The notes beneath the pieces were generated by a model that worked only from the letters and a program-made list of their open reading frames with translations, did not search any database and was not told where the DNA came from. A stretch of 64,000 bases of DNA, taken from the NCBI GenBank assembly GCA_030704615.1, contig CM060731.1, positions 248,001 to 312,000 of the forward strand. Direction: 5' to 3'. Positions 50,889-62,050 of the stretch are shown piece after piece (position 1 is the first letter of the stretch; every line of letters starts with the position of its first letter). Source of the stretch: Takakia lepidozioides (taxonomy: Eukaryota; Streptophyta; Takakiopsida; Takakiales; Takakiaceae). The translations under genes and the position numbers were made by a program.

Positions 50889-52511
50889 TCATACCAAGTT
50901 CTTGCCCCAATGCACACAATTCAGAAATGTGAATGGTAGCCCATCCAATGGGAGGTTGTGTCGATTGTATTCAAAACCTATGGGCATCCGATCCTCCAAG
51001 CCCACCAGCTCATAGAAACGGCGATGGATTGGTGTACGGCATTCTGGGCAAGCGCTCATCCGCAAGGCTTGCGGGATAAGACATGTGAGATGGAACATAT
51101 GTCCACATGATCCAAGCACATGACATCCCTCTGGGCCGTATGGATTCCTACACATCGAACAAATTGTGCCATCTGATATCCATGACGGCAAAACGCGTCG
51201 TGGTATCTCCTCCCTCTGGGCCGGTTTGATGTGGCTGGTCATCCTTGTTGTGGTGTCACACTCTTCCTCTATCTCCAATTCCCAGTTTATGATTCTGTTC
51301 GACCTCGAAATTCTGTGCTCACATCGATCGAACATAGAATCCACATTTGCCCAGTTGGTATACCCGGCGAACACGCTTGATGCGATGCGGAGATCGTTAT
51401 ACCTTTGCATGTTGGCATAATTGCTATCCATGCTACGGTTCGACATGCGTGCGACACGTTGCAAGCCTGACAGTGCCCGCTCTACCCGTGCTTCTCTGGA
51501 GGCCAAATGGGTCATCCATTGTACCCAATTCTCCCAATTGCCATTCAATGGGATCCATGCCCGAATCTCCAATGTTTTGGACAAGCGCCATGCAGTTGCC
51601 ATGACAATGTCCCGCTCCTTTGTAACGCGGTCGACATCTGATATCGGATTCATCTCGGATTGAATGGCGACCCTCGAGCATTCCCCGGTTTCCAGTACTG
51701 GTTCTGTTCCTTTCCTCCTTCTCTCATCTGCAATTCGTTGTTCCTCAACCATGGTTTCATCGGCCACAGGGTCAAGGACGTCCGTAATTTCGTGAATGAT
51801 GAGGTCAATACTGCGATCGGGCATCGCAAACTCCGCGTCCATGTCCACGACGTTTGTTCGATCCTCATTGTGGACAACAATGTCTTTATTGTTTGGAGGC
51901 ATATCTTGCAATCTAGCTTCCAACTCGACTATGTGCAGTGTTTGCCAGTCTAGTCGGTCCTGCACGGTCCTGATTCGCTGGTCTCTTTCCGCCAGTTGTT
52001 CCTCGAACGTTGCAACTGGTTGTATTCCAAACGTGTCCGGGATGTACTCCAAATCGTATAGCATCTTTCCGTTCCTCCTACTAGTAGTTTGTCAATTCAC
52101 TGGACGCAAGAGTATGACCTCCACGTACAACATGGCTGCCAAGGTGTACGAGATTTGGCCCTTTAAGAGAGGTTGACCCCACAATGTGCAATGCACCTCA
52201 TTCGCCCTATGCTGGAAATGCAAGTTCGTGCAAGACCTGGACTCTGCGTAATTATTTCGGGTTTGCACGTCATGCATATCTAAAGGCCACAATCGATTGA
52301 TGTGGTACCACTTCACGAATTTTTTGCATCTCGCCATCGGCCACCTGAACTCTTCTGGAACATCCTCCCAGCCCTCTTCTGCTAGTATGCTAGGGTCACC
52401 ATAAACTTCCCAATTCAAGTCTTGCATTGACCATTTGATTTTCTTAGGGGGCGGTCCATGTTCATTGGGGTCATCTCTTCCATGACGTTCATCGTCCTGG
52501 CCCTCTGTCAT
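50889..52511 (-). pseudogene. RING-H2 finger protein with one in-frame stop
   Basis: Frames 52511-52092 and 52064-50889 are in the same register, separated by a single TGA. Together they would give about 541 residues. The N-terminal part is charged (EVYGDPSILAEEGWEDVPEE). The middle is helical with a possible coiled coil (FEEQLAERDQRIRTVQDRL). The C-terminus has a RING-H2: CSMCRNPYGPEGC, CGHMFHLTC, CPECRTPI, then YELVGLEDRMP. Such C-terminal RINGs usually act as E3 ubiquitin ligases. TTGTTGCAG just before the first ATG could be a splice acceptor, so an upstream exon is possible. It lies on the same strand as the hAT transposase, on the other side of the palindrome array. Whether it is transposon cargo or a host gene is open. 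From memory, proteins with a similar RING tail occur in many copies in seed-free plants. Confidence 0.7.
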
Positions 52512-52519
52512 TCTGCAAC

Positions 52520-52796
52520 AATTGGAACAACACTAAATGAGGATTACTAATAAGAAGTAACTCTAAACCCTTCACCTTAAACGAGTTTGAGTAGGTGTCA
52601 GAATAGTTCCTAAAAGCTAATTTTGTATAATAAAATGATCATGGAAGCCAGAGGAGGGCCTATGGGAGCATTCTTCAATGACCTCACAGAAATCGCGGCA
52701 AAAAATACCCCCCACCCAACCAATGGTCTCCTTCTCCTTGTGACTACGTGTTGTGGAATAATGAAATGTTACGCACACAAAAGTTGTGTGGAGAGG
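52520..52796. other. Spacer, no gene recognised
   Basis: AT-rich spacer between the RING frame and the palindrome array. It may hold the promoter of the RING gene. Confidence 0.3.
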
Positions 52797-53660
52797 AAGT
52801 GAGGGGAGAATGAGCCTCCCTTGGCTTATATGCCCCCCGCCCCCCGCCCTCTCTCATTCCTCGGGCCATGCGCAGGGCAAACCTTCTAGAAGCGACCGCC
52901 CACTTGGCGGTCGTTCCATTTTCCGAAAAAAAAAAAATAAGCGACCGCCAGAACTGGCGGTCGCTCCATTTTCCAAAATAAAATAAAAAAGCGACCGCCA
53001 GCATTGGCGGTCGCTACATTTATAGTGACATTAAGAATTAAAGCGACCACCAGTAATGGCGGCCGCTTCACTTCGAAAGATATTGAAATAAAATCGTCAT
53101 TTATAAAACTAAAATAATTACTCAAATACCAACTAAAATAATTACAGCGGTCGCTCCATTTCCAACAAAATTGAAATAAAAGCGACCGCCACTAATGGCG
53201 GTCGCTGCATTTACAAGAAAAAAAACAATTGCGGTGACCGCCCGTAATGGCGGTCGCTCCTTTTCCTCCAAAAAACCAAAAAGTGACCGCCAGTAAGTGT
53301 AATGGCGGCGCTGCATGTACAGAAAAATATATCCCCCCCCCCCCCCCGCCTCATTCCTCGCTCCACCTGGGCAGACCTCGTAAAAGCGACCGGCACCTTC
53401 GCGGTCGCTCCATTTAAAAAACAAAAAAAAAAAAACCGCCACAAATGGCGGTCGCTCCATTTTGCAAAAAATAAAAATAAAAGCGACCGCCAGTAATGGC
53501 GATCGTTGCATTTACAAAAAAAAAAAACTTCAAGCGACCGCCAGTAATGGAAGTGAGGGGAGAATGAGTTGGAGCTTATATGCCCTTCCCCCCCCCTCCC
53601 CCCCGCCTCACTCCATGCGCAGGGCACACCTCATAGAAGCGACCACCACCTTGGCAGTCG
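52797..53660. repeat. Higher-order module repeated within the palindrome array
   Basis: GTGAGGGGAGAATGAG...CTTATATGCCC(C)n...ATGCGCAGGGCA..CCT(T/C).TAGAAGCGACC occurs at 52797-52893 and 53550-53640. A partial version (C-run, GCCTCATTCCTCG, GGGCAGACCTCGTAAAAGCGACC) lies at 53333-53390. Each module leads directly into palindrome units, so the array consists of about three blocks with the same leader. Confidence 0.8.
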
Positions 53661-53962
53661 CTCCATTTAAAAATCCCACAAAAACGATCGCAAAATATGG
53701 CGGTCGATCCATTTTCCAAAATTAAAAAAACAACCGACTGCCAGTAATGGCGGTCGCGAAAATTACCATAAACCCTAAAATAAAAGCGACCGCCAGTAAT
53801 GGCGGTCGCTCCATTTATATCAAATATATTACGAGCGACCGCCAGTTCTGGCGGTCGCTGAATTTACGAAAAAACAAAAGAGGACCGCTACTACATCGCG
53901 TTCGCTGCATTTACAAAGAATAAAAAATAAATGTGACCGCCAGTGATGCCGGTCGCTGCATT
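52890..53962. repeat. Array of ~50-bp units built on a GCGACCGCCA/TGGCGGTCGC palindrome
   Basis: About 18 units. Each has AGCGACCGCCA, a 3-5 base loop (often GTAA), TGGCGGTCGCT, then (C/G)CATTT and an A-rich spacer. Core starts fall near 52891, 52941, 52991, 53042, 53182, 53232, 53283, 53386, 53434, 53482, 53534, 53636, 53684, 53732, 53784, 53833, 53881 and 53932. Some cores are mutated on one arm only. The array sits between the 3' end of the hAT transposase and the RING frame. Confidence 0.95.
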
Positions 53963-54270
53963 AAAATAAAAATGAATGCAGAGTTGGAAGCATTGGCGCA
54001 ATTGTTCTTCATTCCACAAACAAATCACCGAACACAAACATGAGCAAGTGACGGTGTTTTTGGCCGACATTTTGGCTGGTATACACATGGGCAACATCTT
54101 TTATTTCCCAACACATACACAACAACAATACAAATACTCATAGTGACAATGATCACACTGGTATTACTTCACTACAGAAATGTAAACATGTCAACTAAAA
54201 TGTGCTGATGCATGCCTACAGCTGTTTTGCTTCAATTCCTTCTACTGCTTCGACGGCGGGACGAAGAAGA

Positions 54271-56246
54271 TCATAATCCTAATGCTCCGATGGGCTGAAA
54301 ATCCAAGTCACCCTCGACTTCACCACCATTGCCATTATCAGTGCTGGAATCGTTATCCCTATCCGATCTCATATGTCCAGGCCTTGAAATCTGCAAGCGA
54401 CCTCGAACCACATTTAGTTGAAATCTCTGAGGTCGAACTCCCACTCTCTGAGGTCGACTCCCACTCCGGTCTTGAATACCATCCACGGTATCTGGCCTGT
54501 TTGTGGGCCAATCGCCTACAAAAGGTTGGACTGTTCTCTGTCGTTTATGGACTTGGGACGCAATCGAAGGTGGTCTCAAAGGAGGTACCGGAGGGGGGTC
54601 TGCCCGAGATGGACCGGCATTAGATGGTCCGGCATGTGAGGAACCACGGGTCTGCTGCACAACACGTCGGTTAAGGTAGAATTGTAGTGGCATGTTGTCA
54701 TCATCCGAGGCTTCAACTTCCACCTGGTCCAATGCAGCAGAATGATGCGTGCGTGTGGAAAACAGATCAACCCTGTTGCTTCTTAATGCCTGCTGTGTTG
54801 ATAGGGAGCTGGATCGGTTTTGGCATTGTGGTGGAGCTGGTCGTATCGGTGATGCATGATCCCGTCCCGTCGACTGTACAATGGGTTCGACACCATCGTT
54901 TGTATGAACAGGGTTCCATACGTCGCTTGGTCTTGGAAGTTCATCACCCCTAAGCTTCATTGGGGCACTACCGGTGGCTTCAGCGTGTAGGGGGGGGCGA
55001 GGGTCGACCCTAACTTCATTTGAGGACCATGTTCTGGGGATGGATGACACAATTGCAGCTTCACCTTCATCTGCGATACGTACTTCTTCAAGAAGGTCAT
55101 CAAAGGTCGGCTGGATATAAGCATCATCCTCTGTGAACATAAACGGGTCATACGCATTTTCGGGATCATCATCGGATCCATCTTCACTATCGGAGGCAGA
55201 CGATTCCCTCTGAGATGATTCCCTCTGAGGCTCAGTATCGTCACTCATCAAATCTACCTCAGAAGCAGAGTCTTCGGAATGCAAATTCCTCTCATACCAT
55301 GCTGCAACATCATCCGCTGCCCTCTCACGTAGCAGTCGGCAATTGGTATACACATACACCAATTTGTCAGCCCTTGCGGGATTCAACCTGTTGCGAATCT
55401 TGTTGTGAACAAATGAGTAACTACTCCAATTGCGTTCACAAGATGAGGCAGAGCACACTTGAGCAAGAATACGCTTCGCAATGGGAGCCAATGTTCTTGC
55501 TCCAGATCCAATCAGATCCCACCATTCATGTAGCACATATTGAGCTCTTTTGGATCCAACATGTCTTCAAAAGGGTCGCGTCGATCTGAGAAGCATTGGT
55601 ACTCGGATATAGCTCTCTCTGTCATGTTTGGCGGAGCCAGTCGCATGAGCACTCGCACGAGACTGGCCTTGGAATCAGCGTCGTCTCGGAGCATGGTATT
55701 GTCGAGCAAGAATGGATTGAGCAAAGCCCCCGCATAATGCAAGTTCGTTCGAACCATCGAACGACGGTCGTAAAATGTATCCGAAGCACTGTCCGCAAGT
55801 TTAGGTTCCAAGGAGAAGAGAGGATGCCTCAAGGATTGGACGTGCTTATCAACATTTTGCATTAATAACCCCGTCTTGCCCATTACTGGTTGTTTTCCAT
55901 CAAACTCCCGCAAGACGATTGACACCGGCTCTACCATATAAACAAAGTTTTCACATTTCTTCCAGAAATCATCGCTACGAATGCTATTCCGAACTTTTCG
56001 ACTTTTGCCCAATGACTTGGCTTTTCTGGAGTCCTGCAATGTCTGTGTGTATGCATCCCATTGAAGATCGATGATGGTGTGCTCCATACTGCTCTTCACC
56101 ATCACCAACTGATCCACCATCAAGAAATTAGTGGCAAAACGAGTTTTGCCTGGATTCCAGAGGCTGTATTTGGGTTCGTGCCTCCTATATATTGCTTTAA
56201 TTGTCGCAGAATGAGCAGTGTGCGAGCGGTTGGGGAGTGAAGGCAT
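54271..56246 (-). pseudogene. hAT transposase (C-terminal two thirds), one frameshift
   Basis: Frame 56246-55512 gives a DUF659-like to central region (PGKTRFATNFLMVDQLVMVK, DDFWKKCENFVYMVEPVSIV, LREFDGKQPVMG). Frame 55536-54271 continues with the hAT dimerisation domain (HEWWDLIGSGARTLAPIAKR, VCSASSCERNWSSYSFVHNK, NRLNPARADKLVYVYTN) and a long acidic, serine-rich tail. The two are offset by one base at an A-run near 55545. The N-terminal zinc finger and first catalytic Asp region are missing. The frame start abuts the end of a LINE family 2 copy at about 56240. hAT transposases perform cut-and-paste DNA transposition. This copy is broken, but the dimerisation domain is well preserved. Confidence 0.88.
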
Positions 56247-59200
56247 GACTAAGGGTGGAGGGTAGGAAGGGAATGTAGTCCATTGTATTTAACGGCCATA
56301 TGTTGAGAAAGCCCCCGGAATATGCATCATAGGCGACCTGGGTCGTTTAGGGCTTCTTGAATTTGCGATCCTGGGGTTCGTGCATAGGAGATAATTAAGG
56401 GGCTGGATCCTATGCCATAACTCTCTTGTGGGAGCTGGGTGAGTGCGTTCGGAGTACTAGTGGGTAGGCCGCAGATGCGTTTAGTGAGTTGGATGATATT
56501 TTTGTCAAGTAGTCTAATATCAGGCAAGGAGAAGGGAGCCGCATGAAAAGCATATTGGACTTGAGGTTTGAGGACTTTTTGGATGATGGCTAGTTTTGGA
56601 CGGATGGAGATGGGAGATTTAAGAAGGGCTAGGCTTTTGTTGGTAAGTTTAGCGAGTGTGGAGACTTTCTGTATGTGCCATGTAAGGGAGGGAACTAGCT
56701 GGATCCCCATATAGGTGTACGGTTCATCTGGTCCCAGAAATGGGAAGGGTTTTTGTTGGTAGTGTATGTGAAGTTTGCAGTGGGAGGTTATCGTGGATTT
56801 CGTAAATTTGCTGTGGTGTGTGGCTGCGGTGACTGCACATTTGTGGAGGCTTAGCTCCATACGGGACCATGAATTAAAACGAGATAATTTATCGACTTGG
56901 CGGTTGAGATGTTGAGGCTTGTGTGCTAGGATAGCGAGGTCGTCAGCATATGTTGCCGCTGATATTTCATTAGTAGATGTTTTGTATCGGTACCCAAGAT
57001 TACCCCTGGTCAACCATCTTAGAAGAGGTTCTAAGAAAATGATGAATAGGTAGGGGCTCAGTGTGTCTCTTTGGATAATGCCACGTAGAACAGGGATAGG
57101 GGGAGTGGAGCCGTAATAGGATTCGGAGTATTCTGTGGTGCTGTTGGTGTATATATTGCTGATGATTTGGATAGCATCGGTAGGGTAGCCTAGATCTGTC
57201 ATTACAGCTAGCAGGCGGGGGTGGTCTAGAGAGCCAAAGGCATTTTTGAAGTCAATATAAAGGAGAGATAGATATCTTGTTTGGTAAGTTTTGCGTCTTC
57301 CAGGGCTGATAGGACATAATGTATTTGCCTGGTAGTGCTTCGCGTAGTGCAAAAGCCCTCTTGTGGGTCGCTTAGGATACGATGTTGTTCCCCATAAGAG
57401 GATAACATTGATGTTAAAGTGCTAGTGAATAGTTTGTAAATAGTGTTTGCAAGGGCTATGGGTCTGTAGTTATTGAGGTCGGTGGGGTCACCTTTTTTAA
57501 ATAGCAGGATGGTCCGACTGTGTTTCCAGGAGTGTGGTATACGATGTATTTGGTAGCAGAGTCGAAAAAATTTAAACAGGAGCTCATGGAACTGTGGGTC
57601 GAGTGCTTGAAGTATGGCATTGGGAATGAGGTCTGGGCCGGGGGCCTTGGCTTTGGAGAGGGTTTTTAGGCATGAGTCATATAGATCTTTGGTGAATGAG
57701 CTCAGAATGCGGTCTGAGGGAAGGCTCCTCTTTTCTAAGGAAAAGCCATCTAAGTCATGCCAAGGGTAGTGTTTGACTTTGCATAAGCAATTGAGTGTGT
57801 GTAGGTTGGGGTATAGATAGTTAGTGACGGTTGGCTTGTAGGAGGACAATGCCTGGAGCCAGATTTCATTTTTAATGTCATATGGTTTTGTTAATAAGTG
57901 GCCTAATCTGTGTTTTAAGACAGTCAATAGGGGGGTTAGTTGCGGGATTGAAGATAGCTTTGTGGGCTCTTTTGGGGTGCTCGTGTAATAATTTGCTAAA
58001 AGAAGCAACAAATTCTTTGTGATTGGTAGTGGCTTTGTGTTTGGTGATGGTATAGGCCGCTTTTTTGGCGTCTCGGCCCAATTTGGATAGGGAGGCGATC
58101 CACCGGGGGAGAGAGGCAGGGTCACCGGGCGGGGGCATAAGTGAGTGGCATACAGTTAAGGTACTTAAGCTGGTTATGCGACGATCGGATCTCCAGTCGT
58201 TCTGTGGGAGGGACGAGGCGGAGGGTATGATAGCGAGAGCTCGGCAGGGGGTGTGATATATATTAAGGTGGGAGGTCCATTCCCATTTTTGTTCTGGTGA
58301 GGGTAGCCATCGTTTGCTTTGAGCGGGTGGTTGGGGAAGGTCTTGGGGGGGGGGGGGGGGGGAGGAGGGCAGAACGTGGCAATAACACACTTGTAGTCCA
58401 TTCTAGTAATGTAGAGGTGAGTATGCCCTCAACTTGAGCCCAAGCAGCCTCAGGGGATAGGCGTACGTTGGTATCGGAGAGTGTGGGGGTATTTCTGGAG
58501 GAGGCTGAGTGGAAATGATGTTGGAACGCCTTGATGTTGTTGTGGGGAATAGGAGATAGAATTCTGGGTTGAGGAGATGGGATATGCATGTCCGGGATGG
58601 GCCGGAATGGGACAAGGGAAGAGGGGAGGGAGATAGAGACCGGGTAGTGATCCGAGTTGCATAGGCTATTGATATGGACATGGCTCTGGAGGTAAGTTGG
58701 GATGTCATTACAGGTTCTGAGATAGAAGCCATCGAGTAGGCTTAAAGAGGAGTAGTGGAGACCGCCTTGTCTAGAGTAGTGATAGTCGGCAGGAATGTAT
58801 TTAAGTTTTAGAAGTTGGGTGAATGCAGCCCATTCGTGGTCCACCGAGGAGGGGGACTTATGGGTTCCGTTGTATGAGTGACCTGATAGTGCAATATCTC
58901 TGTTGAAGTCACCGACGCGTATGACATGGTGTTGCTGATAATCGGGATGAGTGACTGTGCTGGAGATGGTGTATAGAATGTCCGGTATAAGGGGGAGATC
59001 ATCTGTATGAGAGGGCATATATAGGTGTATAAGGGTAATGGGGTATAAGGCTGGTGGGTGTAGTTGAACTATTTGGAGATGTGAGTGGATGGGGATGGGG
59101 ACGGTTATCTTGGTAGTAGTGATGGGAGAGTGTGAGAGCGAAGGATCCCGAGTACTACGCCTCCCCGGGTGGGCTTGTATGGGGCGGATCGCCGCAGAAG

Positions 59201-59360
59201 GCAATAAGGTGCTGTGTAGGGGTTGCCATATAATAGATGATAGTCCGGTAGTAGTTTATTAATATAAGAGCTGCTGGTGTTGGTGGTGTGTGGCTTAGTT
59301 TCTTGTAGGAGGAAGATGTGTGGTTGTGAAGTGTTGGAGAAATCCAGAGGCAATGCAGCT
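56247..59360 (-). mobile_element. LINE family 2: endonuclease and reverse transcriptase, 3' part missing
   Basis: Minus-strand frames, 5' to 3'. An APE endonuclease starts at 59353 (HIFLLQETKPHTT), continues with HVIRVGDFNRDIALSGHSYN and ends with SLCNSDHYPVSISLP. The RT (58125-56327) has KAPGPDLIPNAI, HSRTILLFKKGDPTDLNNYR, motif A LLYIDFKNAFGSLDHPRLL, LRGIIQRDTLSPYLFIIFLE, motif C ATYADDLAILAH and EPYTYMGIQL. Frame changes occur near 58260, 58000 and 57300. After the RT thumb the sequence ends at about 56247 against the hAT frame. RNase H and the C-terminus of the same family are found at 45-47 and 39-40 kb. A G-run of 18 at 58347-58364 lies within the ORF. Confidence 0.87.
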
Positions 59361-59364
59361 TTTG

Positions 59365-61670
59365 AAGGATTTACGTTTGGAGACTCTGATGCGCAAAGAT
59401 TGGACTTGGCACCACAAAGAACTGATGATTTAGTTCATTCGAAACTTTGATACGAGCACAAGAAGCACTCATGTGAAGGGGGTTGATATACAGATCACAC
59501 CACAGTACCTGCAGCAAGTTTTTGACTTGCCAAAGGGGGCGGTGAATGTCGACGAACTAGCAGCTTGGTAATCTTTTCAATGAAACGAGCTTTTTCAAGA
59601 ATCAAGGGTATCCGTGTTTGAGGGCAGAATATCCAGGGCTGAGGGAGGTAGGCCAAATACTGAACGTTCTGTTTGCTATGAAACAGAACCAGATGTATCT
59701 GAGCAAAATTGATCTTGAACGCCTTGAAGGGAGAGGATGTAGCATGGGCGAACATGATGCATAAAGGCCTAGTTGAAGAGATGAACCGGCTTCAGACAAC
59801 AACAGCCAAAGGAGAGCTCCTATTCTGTCAGTTACCAACGCAATTCCATCAGTGACGAAGATCAATGAAGGTGAACAAGAACATTTCAATCTGCCCAACG
59901 AACCTGCCCGGAAAAATTAAATTTTAGAGTTTGAAATTGAATACAAGATCAGATTCCAAAAAGCGAAAAGTGCCTTATACAAGGACAAAAGAGCCACCTT
60001 CGTTCAACTTAGGTCCAATTTTTTTCTTTTTTTTCACCAACATCCTTGGATATTTCCATAGGGTAAAATTCCTAATTAAATTCACCTTCACGGTCAGTTA
60101 CAAACCAGGGAAGCAACACCTCGTAGTCTCGCATGATTAAAATGGCTCAAAAACATGCAAAATTCTTCTACATTCGTGCATAATTCTTCCACGTTAGAAG
60201 TCCATATCTCATGTTGGTTTACCTTTATATTCTCCCACTCAGCCTCCACCTTTGGCAATGAAAGGTGGCGTGTCAATACAATCCCGTGTCATTTTTCATT
60301 ATTGTTTCTCACAAAATCCAAGCATATAATTATGGGCAGCCCAAGGAAAAATAGTATATTGCCACGTGGCCGCCGTTTCCGCATCCACGTCACACTGATG
60401 GCGGATGACTGATGGCAGATAGCTGACAGAATAGCAAATCCCCAGCCAAAGCTCCAATTATTGTTGCAACTCCTATAATTGCGCAGATAATAAATGACTC
60501 TTGCTTACTCACGGTGCAAGAGCGCAAAGACATGGGTGTGTTTGAGCAAGAATCTACAATGAATGAGGCACCGGGATCCTCACAAGGCGAAGGGGGACTG
60601 GAGCGACAGTCCAAAACGAAGAGGCAGAAGAGGGGTGACACAGTAGGGACGGCGCATCATGTGAATCCACTGGCAGTGAAGCCAGCTGTGTAGGATGATA
60701 TCTCCACAGCTCCTACACAAGATGAGGTGCAACAACAGCAAGGGTGAATCATGTGAATCATGAAGTTCAACTTCAAGGGATAGAGACACAGCTCAGGAAG
60801 AAAGCCAATCTGTGTGCAGAGACTAAAGCTAAGGTCATTCATCATAATGAGCTAATTACTAGCATGAAGGACACCATCAGTCGCCAGGAAGTCTCCCTCA
60901 AAGAGTTGAGGCTCTACAAGGAAAAGGCAAACCAGAACATGTTGCACTTGCAACAGGATAATGTTATATACAAGCATACACTTTCAGTGGCTGAGAAGGG
61001 GAGGAAGGAAGCCAATAATATGATGGCTGCATGTGCAGCCTTGAAAGACCCCTATCACCAATGCATACAAAGGTTGGAGCAACAGATGGAGGCATACAAA
61101 CTATAGGAGGAGCAAGCTATCGGGGATTCTACAGAGAAATTGGTAGATGATCATCTCCTAAAGGTGTGGTTAGAGGAGGGACCGGTGGAAGGTAAGGCAC
61201 CTAGAAAATTAACTAAGGATGAGATGCAAGATCTCAGACAACAGGTGCAGAGTATTGCCACAGGCACCTTAAATGATGTCTATGGTCAGATAGCTGAGTT
61301 GCAAGAGGAGGTGATGGTCTTCAGACTCAAGTGGAGGACTTGAGTTTAGCCATTGACAAGAGGGAATTTGTTCCTAAGGAACAGTTACTAGCCACATATC
61401 TGCAGGCCAAGTCTTTTGTTCTTCAATTTCCAGTGGAAGGGGGACAGGCCTTACCAGCACAAGGAGGGAGTGCATCGAGTTCACAGCAGCCACAGGCAGA
61501 TAGACAACCTCCACCTGATCCCAAAACAGGCCAATCTGCTCCGGCGAGCAGACAGGAATCCCCACCAGCCAAGGGAAAAGCTCAGGCTCATACACAGAGC
61601 CCTCATAAGGACTCTCATAAGCATAAGGGTATCCGTTCACAGAGGTTTGCTGATCCTAAGCAATAAACCG
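59365..61670 (+). pseudogene. Decayed gag-like coiled-coil region of a retroelement
   Basis: Pieces in changing frames: STRSTHVKGVDIQITPQYLQ then QVFDLPKGAVNVDELAAW (59440-59580); EYPGLREVGQILNVLFAMKQ (59620-59690); a charged stretch near 60540-60690; then three consecutive coiled-coil frames at 60744-61106 (SMKDTISRQEVSLKELRLYK, EQQMEAYKL), 61140-61343 (KLTKDEMQDLRQQVQSIATG) and 61331-61666 (a Q/P-rich tail ending with a stop). No protease, RT or integrase follows. A polypurine tract and TGTTAC come right after, so I interpret it as the coding part of an LTR element with only a gag-like gene. The protein family is not recognised. Confidence 0.55.
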
Positions 61671-61688
61671 TGAAGACACGACTTTTTG

Positions 61689-62050
61689 AGAGGGGAGGGG
61701 ATAATGTTACAGGGCTGTTTAGGACTTAAACGATTTATGGGTTCTGTGGGGTACCCTTAATTTTGCGCAAACATGGCTCTACTGCCATGTACAGACACAT
61801 GCCCGCACAGGTCTTACAAGGTAGCAGTCACAGCCGGACACAGCCTGTCACAGCCCGACACAGCCTGACATAACCCGTCACAGCTGACACACAGGTCACA
61901 ACCCGACACAGCCCGTCATAGCGCCACACAGGTCACAACTCGACACAGGACACAAGGTGTTGTTATCACAGGAGGGAATGGGAACACGGGAACGTCACCA
62001 TCATAGGGAACGACAATACAATACGTACTGTCTTGGATGACAGTTAGTTA
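61689..62050 (+). other. Polypurine tract and probable LTR start; CACAGC-rich repeats
   Basis: AGAGGGGAGGGGA at 61689-61701 is followed by TGTTACAGGGCTG from 61705, the usual arrangement of a polypurine tract and the TG start of a 3' LTR. Bases 61828-61955 hold short degenerate repeats of GACACAGCC(T/C)G and GTCACAGC. The LTR end was not located. Confidence 0.45.

Noticed and set aside
52890-53962. CRISPR array
   Set aside because: The repeats are palindromic and evenly spaced, but spacers are A/T-rich and similar to each other, repeats are degenerate, there are no cas genes and the DNA is plant nuclear.
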